A stretch of 64,000 bases of DNA. Origin: Hoeflea sp. Lineage in GTDB: Bacteria > Pseudomonadota > Alphaproteobacteria > Rhizobiales > Rhizobiaceae. Positions 1-8,954 of the stretch are shown in pieces (the first letter of the stretch is position 1; each line of letters begins with the position of its first letter). Where the stretch lies: NCBI RefSeq assembly GCF_002733955.1, contig NZ_NVXQ01000001.1, positions 1 through 64,000 of the forward strand, given 5' to 3'. The notes beneath the pieces are model-generated. The model made no database searches and had not been told where the DNA came from. It saw only the letters and a program-made list of their open reading frames with translations. A program made the position numbers and the translations under genes.

Positions 1-1
1 C

Positions 2-586
2 AGCCCCGAATCCGATGCCTTCGTCGAAGCGGCTACCGAGGCTCTCGCCCCCGTCGGCGCCCAGACCATGCTGACCGACGGCATCGCCCAGGCCTACCGT
101 GCCGGCCGTGACCGGGTGGCCGGTGTGACCGGTGTGCAGGAGCTGCTGACCTCGACCTGCGACATGCGCAATGCCACACCCTATCTCTTCGCCACCACCG
201 GCAAGGAATGGCTCGACAATGAAGTGCTGGGCGAGGAAGTCTTTGGCCCGCTCGGACTGGTCGTGCGGGTTGCCGATTTCGACGAGATGACGAAGATCGC
301 CAAGAGCTTCGCCGGTCAGCTGACCTGCACCCTGCATCTCGACAAGGCCGACACCGAGCAGGGCCGTGCGCTGATGCCGATCCTCGAGCGCAAGGCCGGC
401 CGCGTTCTCGCCAACGGTTTCCCCACCGGTGTCGAAGTGGCCGACTCGATGGTGCACGGCGGCCCGTATCCGGCCTCGACCAATTTCGGCGCCACCTCGG
501 TCGGCACGCTGTCGATCCGCCGTTTCCTGCGCCCGGTCTGCTACCAGAACATGCCCGGCGACCTGCTGCCGGGCGATTTCGGCTGA
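2..586 (+). CDS. Aldehyde dehydrogenase, probable 2,5-dioxovalerate (2-oxoglutarate semialdehyde) dehydrogenase, C-terminal part
   Basis: The reading frame is open from the first bases of the window, so only the last 194 residues are visible and the catalytic Cys lies outside. The segment GEEVFGPLGLVVRV carries the EEVFGP motif of the aldehyde dehydrogenase superfamily. The C-terminus, with MVHGGPYPAST, NFGATSVGTLSIRRFLRPV and a proline/leucine-rich tail, is typical of the NAD(P)-dependent oxoglutarate-semialdehyde dehydrogenases. That enzyme oxidises 2-oxoglutarate semialdehyde to 2-oxoglutarate at the end of non-phosphorylating pentose and glucarate catabolism. The keto-deoxy-acid enzyme and IlvD/Edd dehydratase nearby fit this. 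Family is sure; the exact substrate is inferred. Confidence 0.85.
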   Translation, partial: SPESDAFVEAATEALAPVGAQTMLTDGIAQAYRAGRDRVAGVTGVQELLTSTCDMRNATPYLFATTGKEWLDNEVLGEEVFGPLGLVVRVADFDEMTKIAKSFAGQLTCTLHLDKADTEQGRALMPILERKAGRVLANGFPTGVEVADSMVHGGPYPASTNFGATSVGTLSIRRFLRPVCYQNMPGDLLPGDFG

Positions 587-612
587 AGCACCTCGCCGCG
601 AGTCGATCCTCA

Positions 613-664
613 GGCCGGCCCCGTTCTGCCACAGATGACAGGCCGGGGCCGGCTTTCCTTTTTG
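613..664 (+). terminator. Rho-independent terminator after the aldehyde dehydrogenase
   Basis: A 9-bp GC stem (614-622 pairs with 645-653, GCCGGCCCC with GGGGCCGGC) is followed by a T-rich run ending TTTCCTTTTTT. It sits 27 bases after the stop codon. The 145 bases between it and the next start hold no gene that I can see. Confidence 0.8.
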
Positions 665-809
665 CGGGTGCGAGGCTGTGGGTCAAAGCCTGCTGCACTC
701 CGGTTGGCAGGGAATGTCAGCTTGGCTTGCAAGGTCTCATGACCCTCTTAGGTGGCTCTACCGGCAACGGTGATTGCAGTTCCGGAGCGGGTGGTTTAGT
801 GCAAGCTCC

Positions 810-1508
810 ATGTTGAATTCCGTGCTGATCGTTGCCGCCGGGCGCGGCCACCGCCTGGGTGGCGAGATCCCGAAGCAGTTTCTTCCCATCGGCGGCGTCA
901 GTTCGCTGCGCCGGTCGGTGGAGGCATTTCTGGCGCTGGCGTCAATCGACCTGCTGCGCGTTGTCATTCACCCCGATGACCAGCTTCTCTGTGAGCAGGC
1001 CCTGGCCGGGATCGATGACCGGCGGCTGCTTGCGCCGGTGCATGGCGGCAGCACGCGGGCTCAATCGGTGCGGCTGGGGCTGGAATCCTTCGCGGAAACC
1101 GGCACCGGCAAGATCCTCATTCACGACGCAGCGCGGCCCTTCATTCCGGCCACGGTGATCGAGGCCGTGCTCGAAGCTCTGGCCGAAGCCGAGGGCGCCT
1201 TCGCTGCGCTGCCGTTGGTGGATGCGCTCTGGAGTGCGGAGGGCAACCAGGCCATCGCGCCGGTCTCCCGCGAAGGCCTCTGGCGGGCGCAGACGCCGCA
1301 GGGGTTTCATTTCGACCGTATTCTGGCAGCTCACCGCGACCACGCTGGCGAGGCTCACGATGATGTGGCGGTGGCGCGTACTGCAGGTATGGCCGTCAGA
1401 ATCGTCGAGGGCTCGGAAGCCAATTTCAAGATCACCACGGCAGCCGATCTCGAGCGGGCCCAGGCCGAGGTGAAACGGCTGGAGCAGGCGTCCGGCAAGC
1501 AGGCTTAG
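810..1508 (+). CDS. ispD: IspD-like CTP:phosphate cytidylyltransferase, stand-alone
   Basis: 232 residues. The nucleotide-binding start AAGRGHRLGGEIPKQF (residues 9-24), GGSTRAQSV (79-87), HDAARPF (105-111), WRAQTPQGF (158-166) and a late EANFKITT segment are the signature blocks of 2-C-methyl-D-erythritol 4-phosphate cytidylyltransferase. The ATG at 810 is chosen because the family core begins right after it. Rhizobial genomes usually carry a fused IspDF, but here the frame stops after the IspD domain and no IspF follows. The usual DTLK-type substrate segment reads DALW (138-141). It may be a true IspD or a paralogue that activates another polyol phosphate. Its neighbours give no isoprenoid context. 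Confidence 0.75.
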   Translation: MLNSVLIVAAGRGHRLGGEIPKQFLPIGGVSSLRRSVEAFLALASIDLLRVVIHPDDQLLCEQALAGIDDRRLLAPVHGGSTRAQSVRLGLESFAETGTGKILIHDAARPFIPATVIEAVLEALAEAEGAFAALPLVDALWSAEGNQAIAPVSREGLWRAQTPQGFHFDRILAAHRDHAGEAHDDVAVARTAGMAVRIVEGSEANFKITTAADLERAQAEVKRLEQASGKQA

Positions 1509-1549
1509 CGGCAACGCCAGCAAAAGCCCGAAGTCGGTTCGCCGACCAG

Positions 1550-2233
1550 TTATCCCATGTTGATGGCACGCCGCCGCGCAACCTCGATATGAGTCTGCAT
1601 GGCTTTGGCCGCGGCCTCGGGGTCGCGGGCTTCAAGCGCCTTGATGATGGTCATGTGGTCGCCGATCACCGAGGGGATCATCGGCACGTAGAGCCGGGTT
1701 TCGGCGAGCCGGATCAGCCGGATCTTGATCCAGTTGACGCGGTAGGCCTGGGCTATGATGTCGTTGCCGAGCCCGTCAATGATGGCTTCGTGCAGCTGCA
1801 GGTCGACAGCCTCCGCATCCTGCATCAAGCCTTCTTCGTCGCCGCGTTCGAACCGTTCGAGGATACCCTCGTGACTGGCTCGCAGGCTTGCAATCAGCTC
1901 GGGATCGGCGCTGGTCGCAAACAGCCGCACGGCCGCCACCTCGATGAACTCGCGAAACTGATAGGCGTTGCGCACCAGGTTGAGGTCCACCTGCGGAACC
2001 TGCATGCCTCTTTGCGGCGCGGTCCGGATCAGGCCTTCGGCTTCCAGCCGCGGCACCAGCTCGCGAATGGCGCCGAGCGGATAGCCGGTGATCTCCACCA
2101 GCTGCCGCTGGGTGATGAACTGGCCCGGCTTGATCTCCTGCGCGAGCAGGCTTCTGGTATAGCCCTCATAGGCCTGCTCGCGCAGTTTGAGCGGTTCACC
2201 ATCCTTGCTGTGCAGTGGGGGCAGCGAGCTCAT
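1550..2233 (-). CDS. GntR-family transcriptional regulator (FCD ligand domain)
   Basis: 227 residues with an N-terminal winged helix (about 15-80, including QRQLVEITGYPLGAIRELVPRLEAEGLI split over the recognition helix) and an all-helical FCD-type C-terminal domain carrying the metal/ligand-contact pattern D..LHEAI and a late H (QTHIEV). It is the last gene behind the keto-deoxy-acid enzyme, 9 bases downstream of its stop, so the two are probably co-transcribed. A perfect 14-bp palindrome upstream of that enzyme gene (3148-3161) is the likely operator. A local repressor sensing a sugar acid or its keto-deoxy product is a reasonable inference. Confidence 0.88.
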   Translation of the reverse strand: MSSLPPLHSKDGEPLKLREQAYEGYTRSLLAQEIKPGQFITQRQLVEITGYPLGAIRELVPRLEAEGLIRTAPQRGMQVPQVDLNLVRNAYQFREFIEVAAVRLFATSADPELIASLRASHEGILERFERGDEEGLMQDAEAVDLQLHEAIIDGLGNDIIAQAYRVNWIKIRLIRLAETRLYVPMIPSVIGDHMTIIKALEARDPEAAAKAMQTHIEVARRRAINMG

Positions 2234-2242
2234 GCTTGCTCC

Positions 2243-3124
2243 TCAGGCAGTGGCCATGATGGCGTCGAAGGCTTCGAGCAGATCCGATTTCTGCTCTGCG
2301 CTCAGTTCCGTCAAGGGCGGGCGCACGGCATCAAAACCGGCATCGCCCGCCAGATGTCCTGCAAGCACCTTGACCGCGGGAATGATCGGATTGGAGACGA
2401 CCAGATTGGTAAGCTCGATGAGCACGTGGCCATCGTCTTTCGAATGGATCACCGGCGCGAGCAGATCCGGCACGATATTGGCAAGTCCACAGATCGAACC
2501 TTCCGCCCCCTTGGCCATGGCGCGCGGCAAGAGCCGTTCATCGCCGACCAGCACCGAGATGTCGCCATGGCTGGCGAGAAAGCGTTCCGCGGTCGCCCAG
2601 TCGCCCGATGAATCCTTGATGCCGGTGATGATGCCGGGCCAGGCCTTGCGCAGCCGGGCGATCAGCTCGGGCGACAGCGCAACCGCGGTCTGGCCGGGAA
2701 TATGATACATGATGACGCCGCGGAGCTTGTCGCCGATGCGCGTGAACACCTGGTTGAACCAGTTGAAGAGACCATCATCATCCATCCCCTTCATGAAGAA
2801 GGGCGGCGCCATCAGGAGGCCCGCGGCACCGGCATCAAGTGCCGCGATTGACTGGCTGACCGCGTCGTCAATGGCAGGGGCCATGATGCCGACATGAATG
2901 CGGGTGCCTGCCGGCGCCGCCTTGGCTACCGCGTCATACATCGCCTTGCGCTCGTCAAGCGTGAGCCCGAACCCCTCTCCGGTGGTGCCGCACAAGGTGA
3001 CACCGTCGCAGCCGCGCGCCAGCACGCTGCCGGCATGGCTGGCAAGCCTGGGAAGGTCAACTTCGCCGGACGCCGTGTAGGGTGTCACCAGAGCTGCAGA
3101 AAGGCCGAAGATCGGTTTGGTCAT
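2243..3124 (-). CDS. DHDPS/NAL-family 2-keto-3-deoxy-sugar-acid dehydratase or aldolase
   Basis: 293 residues, the full length of the dihydrodipicolinate synthase family (TIM barrel, class I Schiff-base chemistry). Visible are GTTGEG (46-51), the catalytic Tyr140 in YHIPGQT and the Schiff-base Lys170 in GIKDSSGD. Members near IlvD/Edd dehydratases and oxoglutarate-semialdehyde dehydrogenase usually dehydrate 2-keto-3-deoxy-pentonate to 2-oxoglutarate semialdehyde, or cleave keto-deoxy acids to pyruvate plus an aldehyde. Both partner enzymes lie in this window, so the dehydratase role is favoured. The start is the ATG at 3124; no clear Shine-Dalgarno sequence precedes it. Confidence 0.82.
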   Translation of the reverse strand: MTKPIFGLSAALVTPYTASGEVDLPRLASHAGSVLARGCDGVTLCGTTGEGFGLTLDERKAMYDAVAKAAPAGTRIHVGIMAPAIDDAVSQSIAALDAGAAGLLMAPPFFMKGMDDDGLFNWFNQVFTRIGDKLRGVIMYHIPGQTAVALSPELIARLRKAWPGIITGIKDSSGDWATAERFLASHGDISVLVGDERLLPRAMAKGAEGSICGLANIVPDLLAPVIHSKDDGHVLIELTNLVVSNPIIPAVKVLAGHLAGDAGFDAVRPPLTELSAEQKSDLLEAFDAIMATA

Positions 3125-3147
3125 GAAGGATACGCCAGTTGGTTGTT

Positions 3148-3161
3148 GCTAACATGTTAGC
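3148..3161. promoter_or_regulatory. Perfect palindrome, candidate GntR operator
   Basis: GCTAACATGTTAGC is a perfect 14-bp inverted repeat 24 bases upstream of the keto-deoxy-acid enzyme start. A half-site TGTTAGC recurs at 5232-5238, in the gap upstream of the dehydratase gene. Position and symmetry fit a dimeric repressor such as the co-operonic GntR protein. Assignment to that regulator is inference. Confidence 0.55.
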
Positions 3162-3266
3162 GTGTGCACGTATAGGAGTTCCCCGACCCGGTAAAGCCCG
3201 GGACGGCATTTATTCGTGTGCAGAGCAACAAGATTGAAGGGACGCGGCGGGCTCATTTGGGCGCGT

Positions 3267-3294
3267 ATCCCGAGCGCGGTGCCTGCGCCCGGGA
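3267..3294 (-). other. Stem-loop downstream of the dehydratase gene
   Basis: ATCCCGAGCG (3267-3276) pairs with CGCCCGGGAT (3285-3294) with one mismatch. It lies about 30 bases past the dehydratase stop on the minus strand and lacks a T-run, so it may stabilise the mRNA 3' end or attenuate read-through rather than terminate fully. Confidence 0.35.
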
Positions 3295-3321
3295 TGCTGC
3301 AAGAACCGGCCGTCTGCCGTG

Positions 3322-5121
3322 TCAGTGGTTGTCGCGCGGACTCGATTTCTGCGCGACACGCTGGAACTCGTCAGCGCCGCGCATCACCATGCCTTCCGAG
3401 AACGGTTCTGCCAGTTCGCGGAAATATTTCTGCCACGGCGTCTGGCTCGCTGGCAGCTGATAGCCACCCGAGGCCGCCAATTCTTCTGCGCGCTTGTCCC
3501 ATTCGTCCTTGGGTACCAGCGCATCGACGCGGCTCTTGCCGAGGTCAATGCGGATCCGGTCGCCATTGCGCAACAGGGCCAGCCCGCCACCGGCAGCAGC
3601 TTCCGGCGAGGCATTGAGAATGGAGGGCGAGGCCGACGTGCCCGACTGCCGCCCGTCGCCGATGCAGGGCAAAGCGGAGATGCCCTTTTTCAGGAGATAG
3701 CTTGGCGGGCGCATGTTGACCACTTCGGCGCCACCGGGATAGCCCAGCGGTCCGGTGCCGCGCATGACCAGGATCGAGTTGTCGTCGATGCCGAGGCTCG
3801 GGTCATCGATCATCCTGTTGTAGTGTTCCGGCCCATCAAACACCACGGCCGTGCCCTCAAACGCTTCCATGTCATCGGGGTTGGACAGGTAGCGCTTGCG
3901 GAATTCGCCGGAGATCACCGAGGTCTTCATGATGGCGCTGTCAAACAGGTTGCCCTTGAGATTGAGAAAGCCTGCATCCTGCATCAGGGCCTTGGAGATC
4001 GGCCGGATCACGTCCGGGTTCTCGATCTCGCGATTGGCGCAGTTCTCGCCGATGCTGCGTCCGTTGACCGTCAGGGCGCCAGGATGAGGCAGAAGGTTGG
4101 CTCTCATCAGTTCGGCCACGACGGCTGGCACGCCGCCGGCCCGGTGAAAATCTTCCCCGAGATAGGTGCCCGCCGGCTGCAGATTGGTCAGCAGAGGCAC
4201 GTGGTGTCCCAGGGTCTGCCAGTCGTCGTTGTTGAGCTCGACGCCGATATGTTTGGCAACGGCAACCACGTGGATCGGCGCGTTGGTCGACCCGCCAAGT
4301 GCGGAGTTGGTGACGATGACATTCTCAAACGCTTCCCGGGTCATGATGTCGGAGGGTTTGAGGTCTTCCCGCACCATGTCGACAATGCGTTTTCCCGTGG
4401 CATAGGCCATCTGGCCGCGCTCGCGGTAGGGCGCTGGAATGGCGGCCGATCCCGGCAGCTGCATCCCGAGCGCTTCAGCAAGCGAGTTCATCGTCGAGGC
4501 CGTCCCCATGGTATTGCAATAGCCGACCGAAGGCGCCGACGAGGTCACCAGCTCGGCGAACTGCTCATCGTCGATCTTGCCTTCGGCATGCAACTCGCGG
4601 GCTTTCCAGACGATGGTGCCCGAACCGGTTCTCTCGCCGCGGAAATAGCCGTTCAGCATCGGGCCGACCGAAAACGCGATCGCCGGAATGTTGACGGTGG
4701 CTGCGGCCATCAAGAGGGCGGGGGTGGTCTTGTCGCAGCCGATGGTCAGCACGACACCGTCGAGCGGATAGCCGTACAGCGATTCCACGAGGCCGAGATA
4801 GGCAAGGTTCCTGTCGAGCATTGCCGTGGGGCGCTTGCCGGTTTCCTGGATCGGATGAACGGGCACTTCGAGCGGAACGCCGCCATTGGCGATGATACCG
4901 TCGCGGACCCGCTTGGCGAGCTCGATGTGATGGCGGTTGCACGGCGACAGGTCGGAGCCCGTCTGGGCTATGGCGATGATCGGCTTTCCCGACTGCAATT
5001 CGTCACGGGTGAGGCCGTAATTGACGTAGCGCTCGACATAGAGCGCCGTCATTTCCCGGTTTTCCGGGTTGTCAAACCACAGTTGCGAACGCAGTCGGGT
5101 GGGCTTGTCCTTGCTTGACAT
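3322..5121 (-). CDS. IlvD/Edd-family dehydratase, probable sugar-acid (pentonate) dehydratase
   Basis: 599 residues from the ATG at 5121, chosen over an in-frame ATG 12 bases upstream because GGAG sits 6 bases before it. The three Fe-S ligands expected in this family are present: Cys61 (SPCN), Cys129 (GCDKTTP) and Cys202 (GYCNTMGTA). The block [12 protein letters not shown] and the C-terminal swivelling domain are also clear. In this family the close relatives of this length act on L-arabonate, D-xylonate or similar aldonates, giving 2-keto-3-deoxy acids. An importer lies upstream and a keto-deoxy-acid enzyme downstream on the same strand. Branched-chain amino acid synthesis (true IlvD) is unlikely in this context. 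Confidence 0.85.
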   Translation of the reverse strand: MSSKDKPTRLRSQLWFDNPENREMTALYVERYVNYGLTRDELQSGKPIIAIAQTGSDLSPCNRHHIELAKRVRDGIIANGGVPLEVPVHPIQETGKRPTAMLDRNLAYLGLVESLYGYPLDGVVLTIGCDKTTPALLMAAATVNIPAIAFSVGPMLNGYFRGERTGSGTIVWKARELHAEGKIDDEQFAELVTSSAPSVGYCNTMGTASTMNSLAEALGMQLPGSAAIPAPYRERGQMAYATGKRIVDMVREDLKPSDIMTREAFENVIVTNSALGGSTNAPIHVVAVAKHIGVELNNDDWQTLGHHVPLLTNLQPAGTYLGEDFHRAGGVPAVVAELMRANLLPHPGALTVNGRSIGENCANREIENPDVIRPISKALMQDAGFLNLKGNLFDSAIMKTSVISGEFRKRYLSNPDDMEAFEGTAVVFDGPEHYNRMIDDPSLGIDDNSILVMRGTGPLGYPGGAEVVNMRPPSYLLKKGISALPCIGDGRQSGTSASPSILNASPEAAAGGGLALLRNGDRIRIDLGKSRVDALVPKDEWDKRAEELAASGGYQLPASQTPWQKYFRELAEPFSEGMVMRGADEFQRVAQKSSPRDNH

Positions 5122-5308
5122 GTTGGTCTCCAATGCCGTTTGGCGTGCACTTCAATTTGCCCGTAGTCCGTTGCCCGTTCTGGGAGCCCGGTCGATCAGG
5201 TGCTGACGGGCAGCAGCTTCGAGAGATGCTGTGTTAGCAGCCCTTTGTCCCGTTATAAATCGAATATATCCGTGGTGCTTGCACTCGGTGGTCTGGCTTC
5301 GTCCTGTC

Positions 5309-6274
5309 TCATGAATGCACCCTGTTGCCACGGCCGTAAACCAGAAGCATGCAGATGATCACGGACCCGTAGATCACTTGGCGTCCGGCTTCAGGCATTT
5401 GCATGATGGAAAGCACCGAATTCAGAAGCACGATCAGGATCACGCCGATCAGCGTTCCGATGTACCGGCCCTGACCACCCAGAATGCGCGTGCCGCCGAT
5501 CACCACCGCGGCGATTGCCGGAAGCAGGAAGGCGTTGCCCATCCCCTGATAGGCCCGGGCCGAATAGCCGGCCAGCATCACGCCCGCCATTGCGGCGCAG
5601 ATGCCGGAAACGATGAACGATCCCAGGATCACCCGGCGGGTGCGAATGCCTGACAGATAGGCCGCAACCTCACGGTTGCCTGTCACATAGATCTCGCGGC
5701 CAAAGGCTGTCCGCTTGAGCATGACGGCAATGATCACCGAAATCACCAGCCAGACGAAGATCGCATTGGGGATGCCGAGCGTCTTGCTCGCGGCAAGGGT
5801 CCGCATCAGGGGTGTCGCCGCGTCCTGCGGCGCAAAGCCGCCGGTGTGTGCGACCATAAGGCCGCGCAACACCGAATCCACCCCGAGCGTGAAGATCATC
5901 GACGGCACGCGCAGATAGGCGACGCCGAAACCGTTGACCAGGCCAACACTCGCACCAATCGCAATGCCGACGGGAATGGCCATCTCACCGCCCACGGTCG
6001 TCGCCATCATCGCCGCCGCCGTCATGGTCCATGCAACGCTCAGATCAATGTGGCCGAGCAGAATGACCACCATCATGCCGGCAGCGACAATCCCCAGAAA
6101 TGATCCGGTCTGCAGTTGCTGCAAAAGATAGCCCGGCGACAGAAGCGGAGCCGAGCCTTGCGTTGACAGCGTGTAGGCAGTGCCGACAGCCAGAATGACG
6201 AGAATGAATGCCGACGCGATGACGATCGGTTTGTCTTCCGTCTTCAGGTTCGGGATCGAAAACTTCATAGCCAT
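5309..6274 (-). CDS. Sugar ABC transporter permease (RbsC/YjfF type)
   Basis: 321 residues, about nine to ten hydrophobic segments, and the family signature block with GHIDLSVAWTM and a later VVIGGTRILGGQGR. It belongs to the BPD-transp-2 family of inner-membrane permeases that work with MglA/RbsA ATPases. It is the second of two adjacent permeases, 5 bases after the first. Two permease genes in one system recall the YtfT/YjfF arrangement and probably form a heterodimer. It is the last importer gene before the dehydratase, with a 187-base gap in which I see only the TGTTAGC half-site. Confidence 0.88.
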   Translation of the reverse strand: MAMKFSIPNLKTEDKPIVIASAFILVILAVGTAYTLSTQGSAPLLSPGYLLQQLQTGSFLGIVAAGMMVVILLGHIDLSVAWTMTAAAMMATTVGGEMAIPVGIAIGASVGLVNGFGVAYLRVPSMIFTLGVDSVLRGLMVAHTGGFAPQDAATPLMRTLAASKTLGIPNAIFVWLVISVIIAVMLKRTAFGREIYVTGNREVAAYLSGIRTRRVILGSFIVSGICAAMAGVMLAGYSARAYQGMGNAFLLPAIAAVVIGGTRILGGQGRYIGTLIGVILIVLLNSVLSIMQMPEAGRQVIYGSVIICMLLVYGRGNRVHS

Positions 6275-6279
6275 CGTTC

Positions 6280-7329
6280 CTATCGGAAAAGGTTGAGCCG
6301 GTTTTTGACTTGCAGGGTTCTGAATGCGCCAAGGCTGACGGCAGCAAGAAGAACCAGGCCTTCAATCAGCGGCTGTAGCAGCGGGTCTATCGAGACAATG
6401 CGGAAATAGAACGAGATCACACGCAGGATCAGCGCGCCGACCATCGAGCCGATGGCTCCGCCAACGCCGCCGAGCAGCGAGGTGCCGCCGACCACCACGG
6501 CTGCGATGGAATTGAGCGTGTAGGCGCCGGCCTGGGTGATGTCGGCATTGCCCGACGATGTCTGGATGGCGAGATACAGTCCGCCACAGGCTGCAAAAAA
6601 ACCCGCCAGAGTGAAGGCCGCAATCTTGGCGCGATTGAGCGGAAGGCCGGACATGAACGCAGCCCCTTCAGCCGAACCGACGGCGTAGATTGTGCGCCCG
6701 GTCACAGTGCGCTTGAAAGGCAGCCAGACGCCGAAGGCAATCACCACCACTATCAGCAGGGGCACGGGGATCCAGGCGATCGGTTTGAACCATGCCGCAT
6801 CGGCATCAAACAGGCCGTAGGTGGCGACAAACTCGTAAAGATCATTGGTCAGTGCCCAGCTGATGTCACCATCGACATTGCCGCCGGGCACCGGGCGGAT
6901 GAACAGTGCAAGCCCGATGGCAATCGCCCCGGTTGCCAGTGTCGCAATGATCGGCTGCAAACGGCCATAGACAACGATCAAGCCGTTCATGAAGCCGAAG
7001 GCGGTGCCGGTGGCCAGTGTGATGATCATGCCGAGCACGATCTGCCCTGGAGATCCGTTGACCACCACAGACGCCACGCAGTTCGCCAGCGTCATGATGG
7101 CGCCGACAGACAGATCCAGCCCGCCCAGGAGCACCGGGACCGTCTGCGCCATGGCCAAGAATATGATGGCGACGGATTCATTGGAATTCTGTATCAACAC
7201 CGCAGCGGAAAAGCCGCGCGGATGCATGAGGTTGTAGACAAGATACAGCGATGCGAGCATCGCAATGGCGATGTAGAAGGCAACATTCTGCCGCATGTTG
7301 GTCGCGAGGGCGGAACGGATATCAGCCAT
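6280..7329 (-). CDS. Sugar ABC transporter permease (RbsC/YtfT type)
   Basis: 349 residues with the hydrophobic profile and motifs of ribose/galactofuranose-type permeases (GGLDLSVGAIMTLAN, VVVGGTSLLGGVGG). The ATG at 7329 is preferred to an upstream GTG at 7338 because AGGTG lies 6 bases before it. The start overlaps the end of the ATPase gene by 8 bases, which suggests translational coupling. It pairs with the neighbouring permease gene. Confidence 0.88.
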   Translation of the reverse strand: MADIRSALATNMRQNVAFYIAIAMLASLYLVYNLMHPRGFSAAVLIQNSNESVAIIFLAMAQTVPVLLGGLDLSVGAIMTLANCVASVVVNGSPGQIVLGMIITLATGTAFGFMNGLIVVYGRLQPIIATLATGAIAIGLALFIRPVPGGNVDGDISWALTNDLYEFVATYGLFDADAAWFKPIAWIPVPLLIVVVIAFGVWLPFKRTVTGRTIYAVGSAEGAAFMSGLPLNRAKIAAFTLAGFFAACGGLYLAIQTSSGNADITQAGAYTLNSIAAVVVGGTSLLGGVGGAIGSMVGALILRVISFYFRIVSIDPLLQPLIEGLVLLAAVSLGAFRTLQVKNRLNLFR

Positions 7330-8866
7330 GATGCGCACCTGCCGCTGCAGTTGAGGCCTGCGTGCCCACGTTCAGCGAGGCCGCAACGATGGCTTCCTCG
7401 GTGATCGCGTCTCCGCTGAGCTTGGAGACAATTTCCCCGTCATACATCACCACCACGCGGTCGCAGCAGCCGATGAGTTCGGCATAATCGCTCGAGTACA
7501 ACAAGATGGTCTTGCCCCGGTCCGCTAACTGGCGAATGAGCTTGTAGATCTCCTGCTTGGTGCCGACATCGATGCCCCGCGTCGGATCATTGAGCAGGAT
7601 CACATCCGGATCGGTCATCAGCCATTTTGCAATCACCACCTTTTGCTGGTTTCCGCCCGACAGCGTCGAGACGATGTCATCGGGACTGGCGACCTTGATC
7701 TGCAGTTTTGCAATCCCCTCGGCCACAGCCTGCCGCGCCTTGTCCGGATTGATAAACGGCCCGTCCGAGATCCGGTCGTAGGATGCGGCCAGCAGATTGT
7801 CGGCAATCGACATCGCCAGCATCAGGCCTTCCGTCTTTCGGTCTTCCGGCACCAGCGCAATGCGCATGGCAGCGCTCTTGGCCTGGGCCGGGGAGGCTGG
7901 ATGGCAGGGCTGACCATTGATTGCTATGTCGCCATCCAGTCCCCTGAGCACACCGAAAAGGCCGAGCAGAAGCTCCTTCTGGCCTTGTCCGTCCAGCCCC
8001 CCAAGTCCGACGATTTCGCCCTTGCCGACGCACAGATCGATGCCCTTGAGCTGACCTTCCCAGGCGAGCCGGTCGATTTTCAGATATTCGGGCTTCTCCG
8101 CCGGCGCCGGCTTCGGCGGATAATGCGCTGTCACCTCGCGGCCGATCATCAGCTTGACGATCTCGCCTTCCGAATGCGCGCCCTTGGCAAACGTCTCGAT
8201 GTGCTGGCCGTTGCGGAACACCGACAGCGTGTCGCAGAGCTTTTCGATCTCCTGCATCCGGTGGGAAATGAACAGGCTGGCCACGTTCTGCGCCTTGAGA
8301 TCCGCAAGCAGCCCGTAGACCGTCTCCACGTCGCGGCTGGTCAGCGCAGAGGTGGCTTCGTCGAGAATGAGAACTTTCGGATCCTTGCCCAGCGCCTTGG
8401 CGATCTCGACCATCTGTCTTCGCGACAGGGAGAGCTCACGCACCAGCGAATTGGGGTCGACATCCTCGCATTTGATCTGCGCCAGCAGCTCTTCGGCGCG
8501 GCGGTGTTGCGCGCGCCTGTCGATCAGGCCGAATTTGCGCGGCGGGGCAGAGATGGAGATGTTGTCGGCCACCGACAGATCCGGGACCAGGGACAGTTCC
8601 TGAAAGATGCAGACGATGCCCGCAGCCGCGGCCTGGGTCGGATTGGAAAAGCGGACCGTTTCGCCGTTTACCTCAACGGTGCCCGCATCAGGCTGCAACA
8701 CGCCGGAGAGGATCTTGATCAGCGTCGATTTGCCAGCGCCGTTCTCGCCGAGGATGCCGTGGATGGTGCCGGTACGGCACAGAAAATCCACGCCCTCAAG
8801 CGCGCGCGTTCCCGAAAAATGCTTCGAGGCTCCGGTCAGTTTGACGATGGGGACGTCAATGGGCAT
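7322..8866 (-). CDS. Sugar ABC transporter ATPase (MglA/RbsA type, tandem domains)
   Basis: 514 residues with two ABC modules. The first has Walker A GENGAGKST (40-48), an LSLSRRQ signature and a Walker B ending LILDEATSA. The second has a degenerate Walker A and the signature LSGGNQQKV, as usual in this carbohydrate-uptake family. The ATG at 8866 has GAGGAG 10 bases upstream, and the longer frame would need a TTG. It sits between the binding-protein gene and the two permeases. It energises import at the inner membrane. Confidence 0.88.
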   Translation of the reverse strand: MPIDVPIVKLTGASKHFSGTRALEGVDFLCRTGTIHGILGENGAGKSTLIKILSGVLQPDAGTVEVNGETVRFSNPTQAAAAGIVCIFQELSLVPDLSVADNISISAPPRKFGLIDRRAQHRRAEELLAQIKCEDVDPNSLVRELSLSRRQMVEIAKALGKDPKVLILDEATSALTSRDVETVYGLLADLKAQNVASLFISHRMQEIEKLCDTLSVFRNGQHIETFAKGAHSEGEIVKLMIGREVTAHYPPKPAPAEKPEYLKIDRLAWEGQLKGIDLCVGKGEIVGLGGLDGQGQKELLLGLFGVLRGLDGDIAINGQPCHPASPAQAKSAAMRIALVPEDRKTEGLMLAMSIADNLLAASYDRISDGPFINPDKARQAVAEGIAKLQIKVASPDDIVSTLSGGNQQKVVIAKWLMTDPDVILLNDPTRGIDVGTKQEIYKLIRQLADRGKTILLYSSDYAELIGCCDRVVVMYDGEIVSKLSGDAITEEAIVAASLNVGTQASTAAAGAHHG

Positions 8867-8905
8867 TGCGCGGGCACTCCTCGCAGGCAATCAAAGGATA
8901 GACAG

Positions 8906-8939
8906 GAAAAAGGGGGCGCCGGTTCCGGCACGGCGCCCC
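8906..8939 (-). terminator. Stem-loop with T-run between binding-protein and ATPase genes
   Basis: On the minus strand GGGGCGCCG pairs with CGGCGCCCC (8931-8939 with 8913-8921), followed by CTTTTTCC. It lies just after the binding-protein stop. Such intercistronic partial terminators commonly keep binding protein in excess over ATPase and permease. Confidence 0.75.
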
Positions 8940-8954
8940 GAATGGTGTTGACGT

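Noticed and set aside
3319-5118. 599-residue plus-strand open frame
   Set aside because: Exact antisense of the IlvD/Edd dehydratase gene, without ribosome site or motifs.
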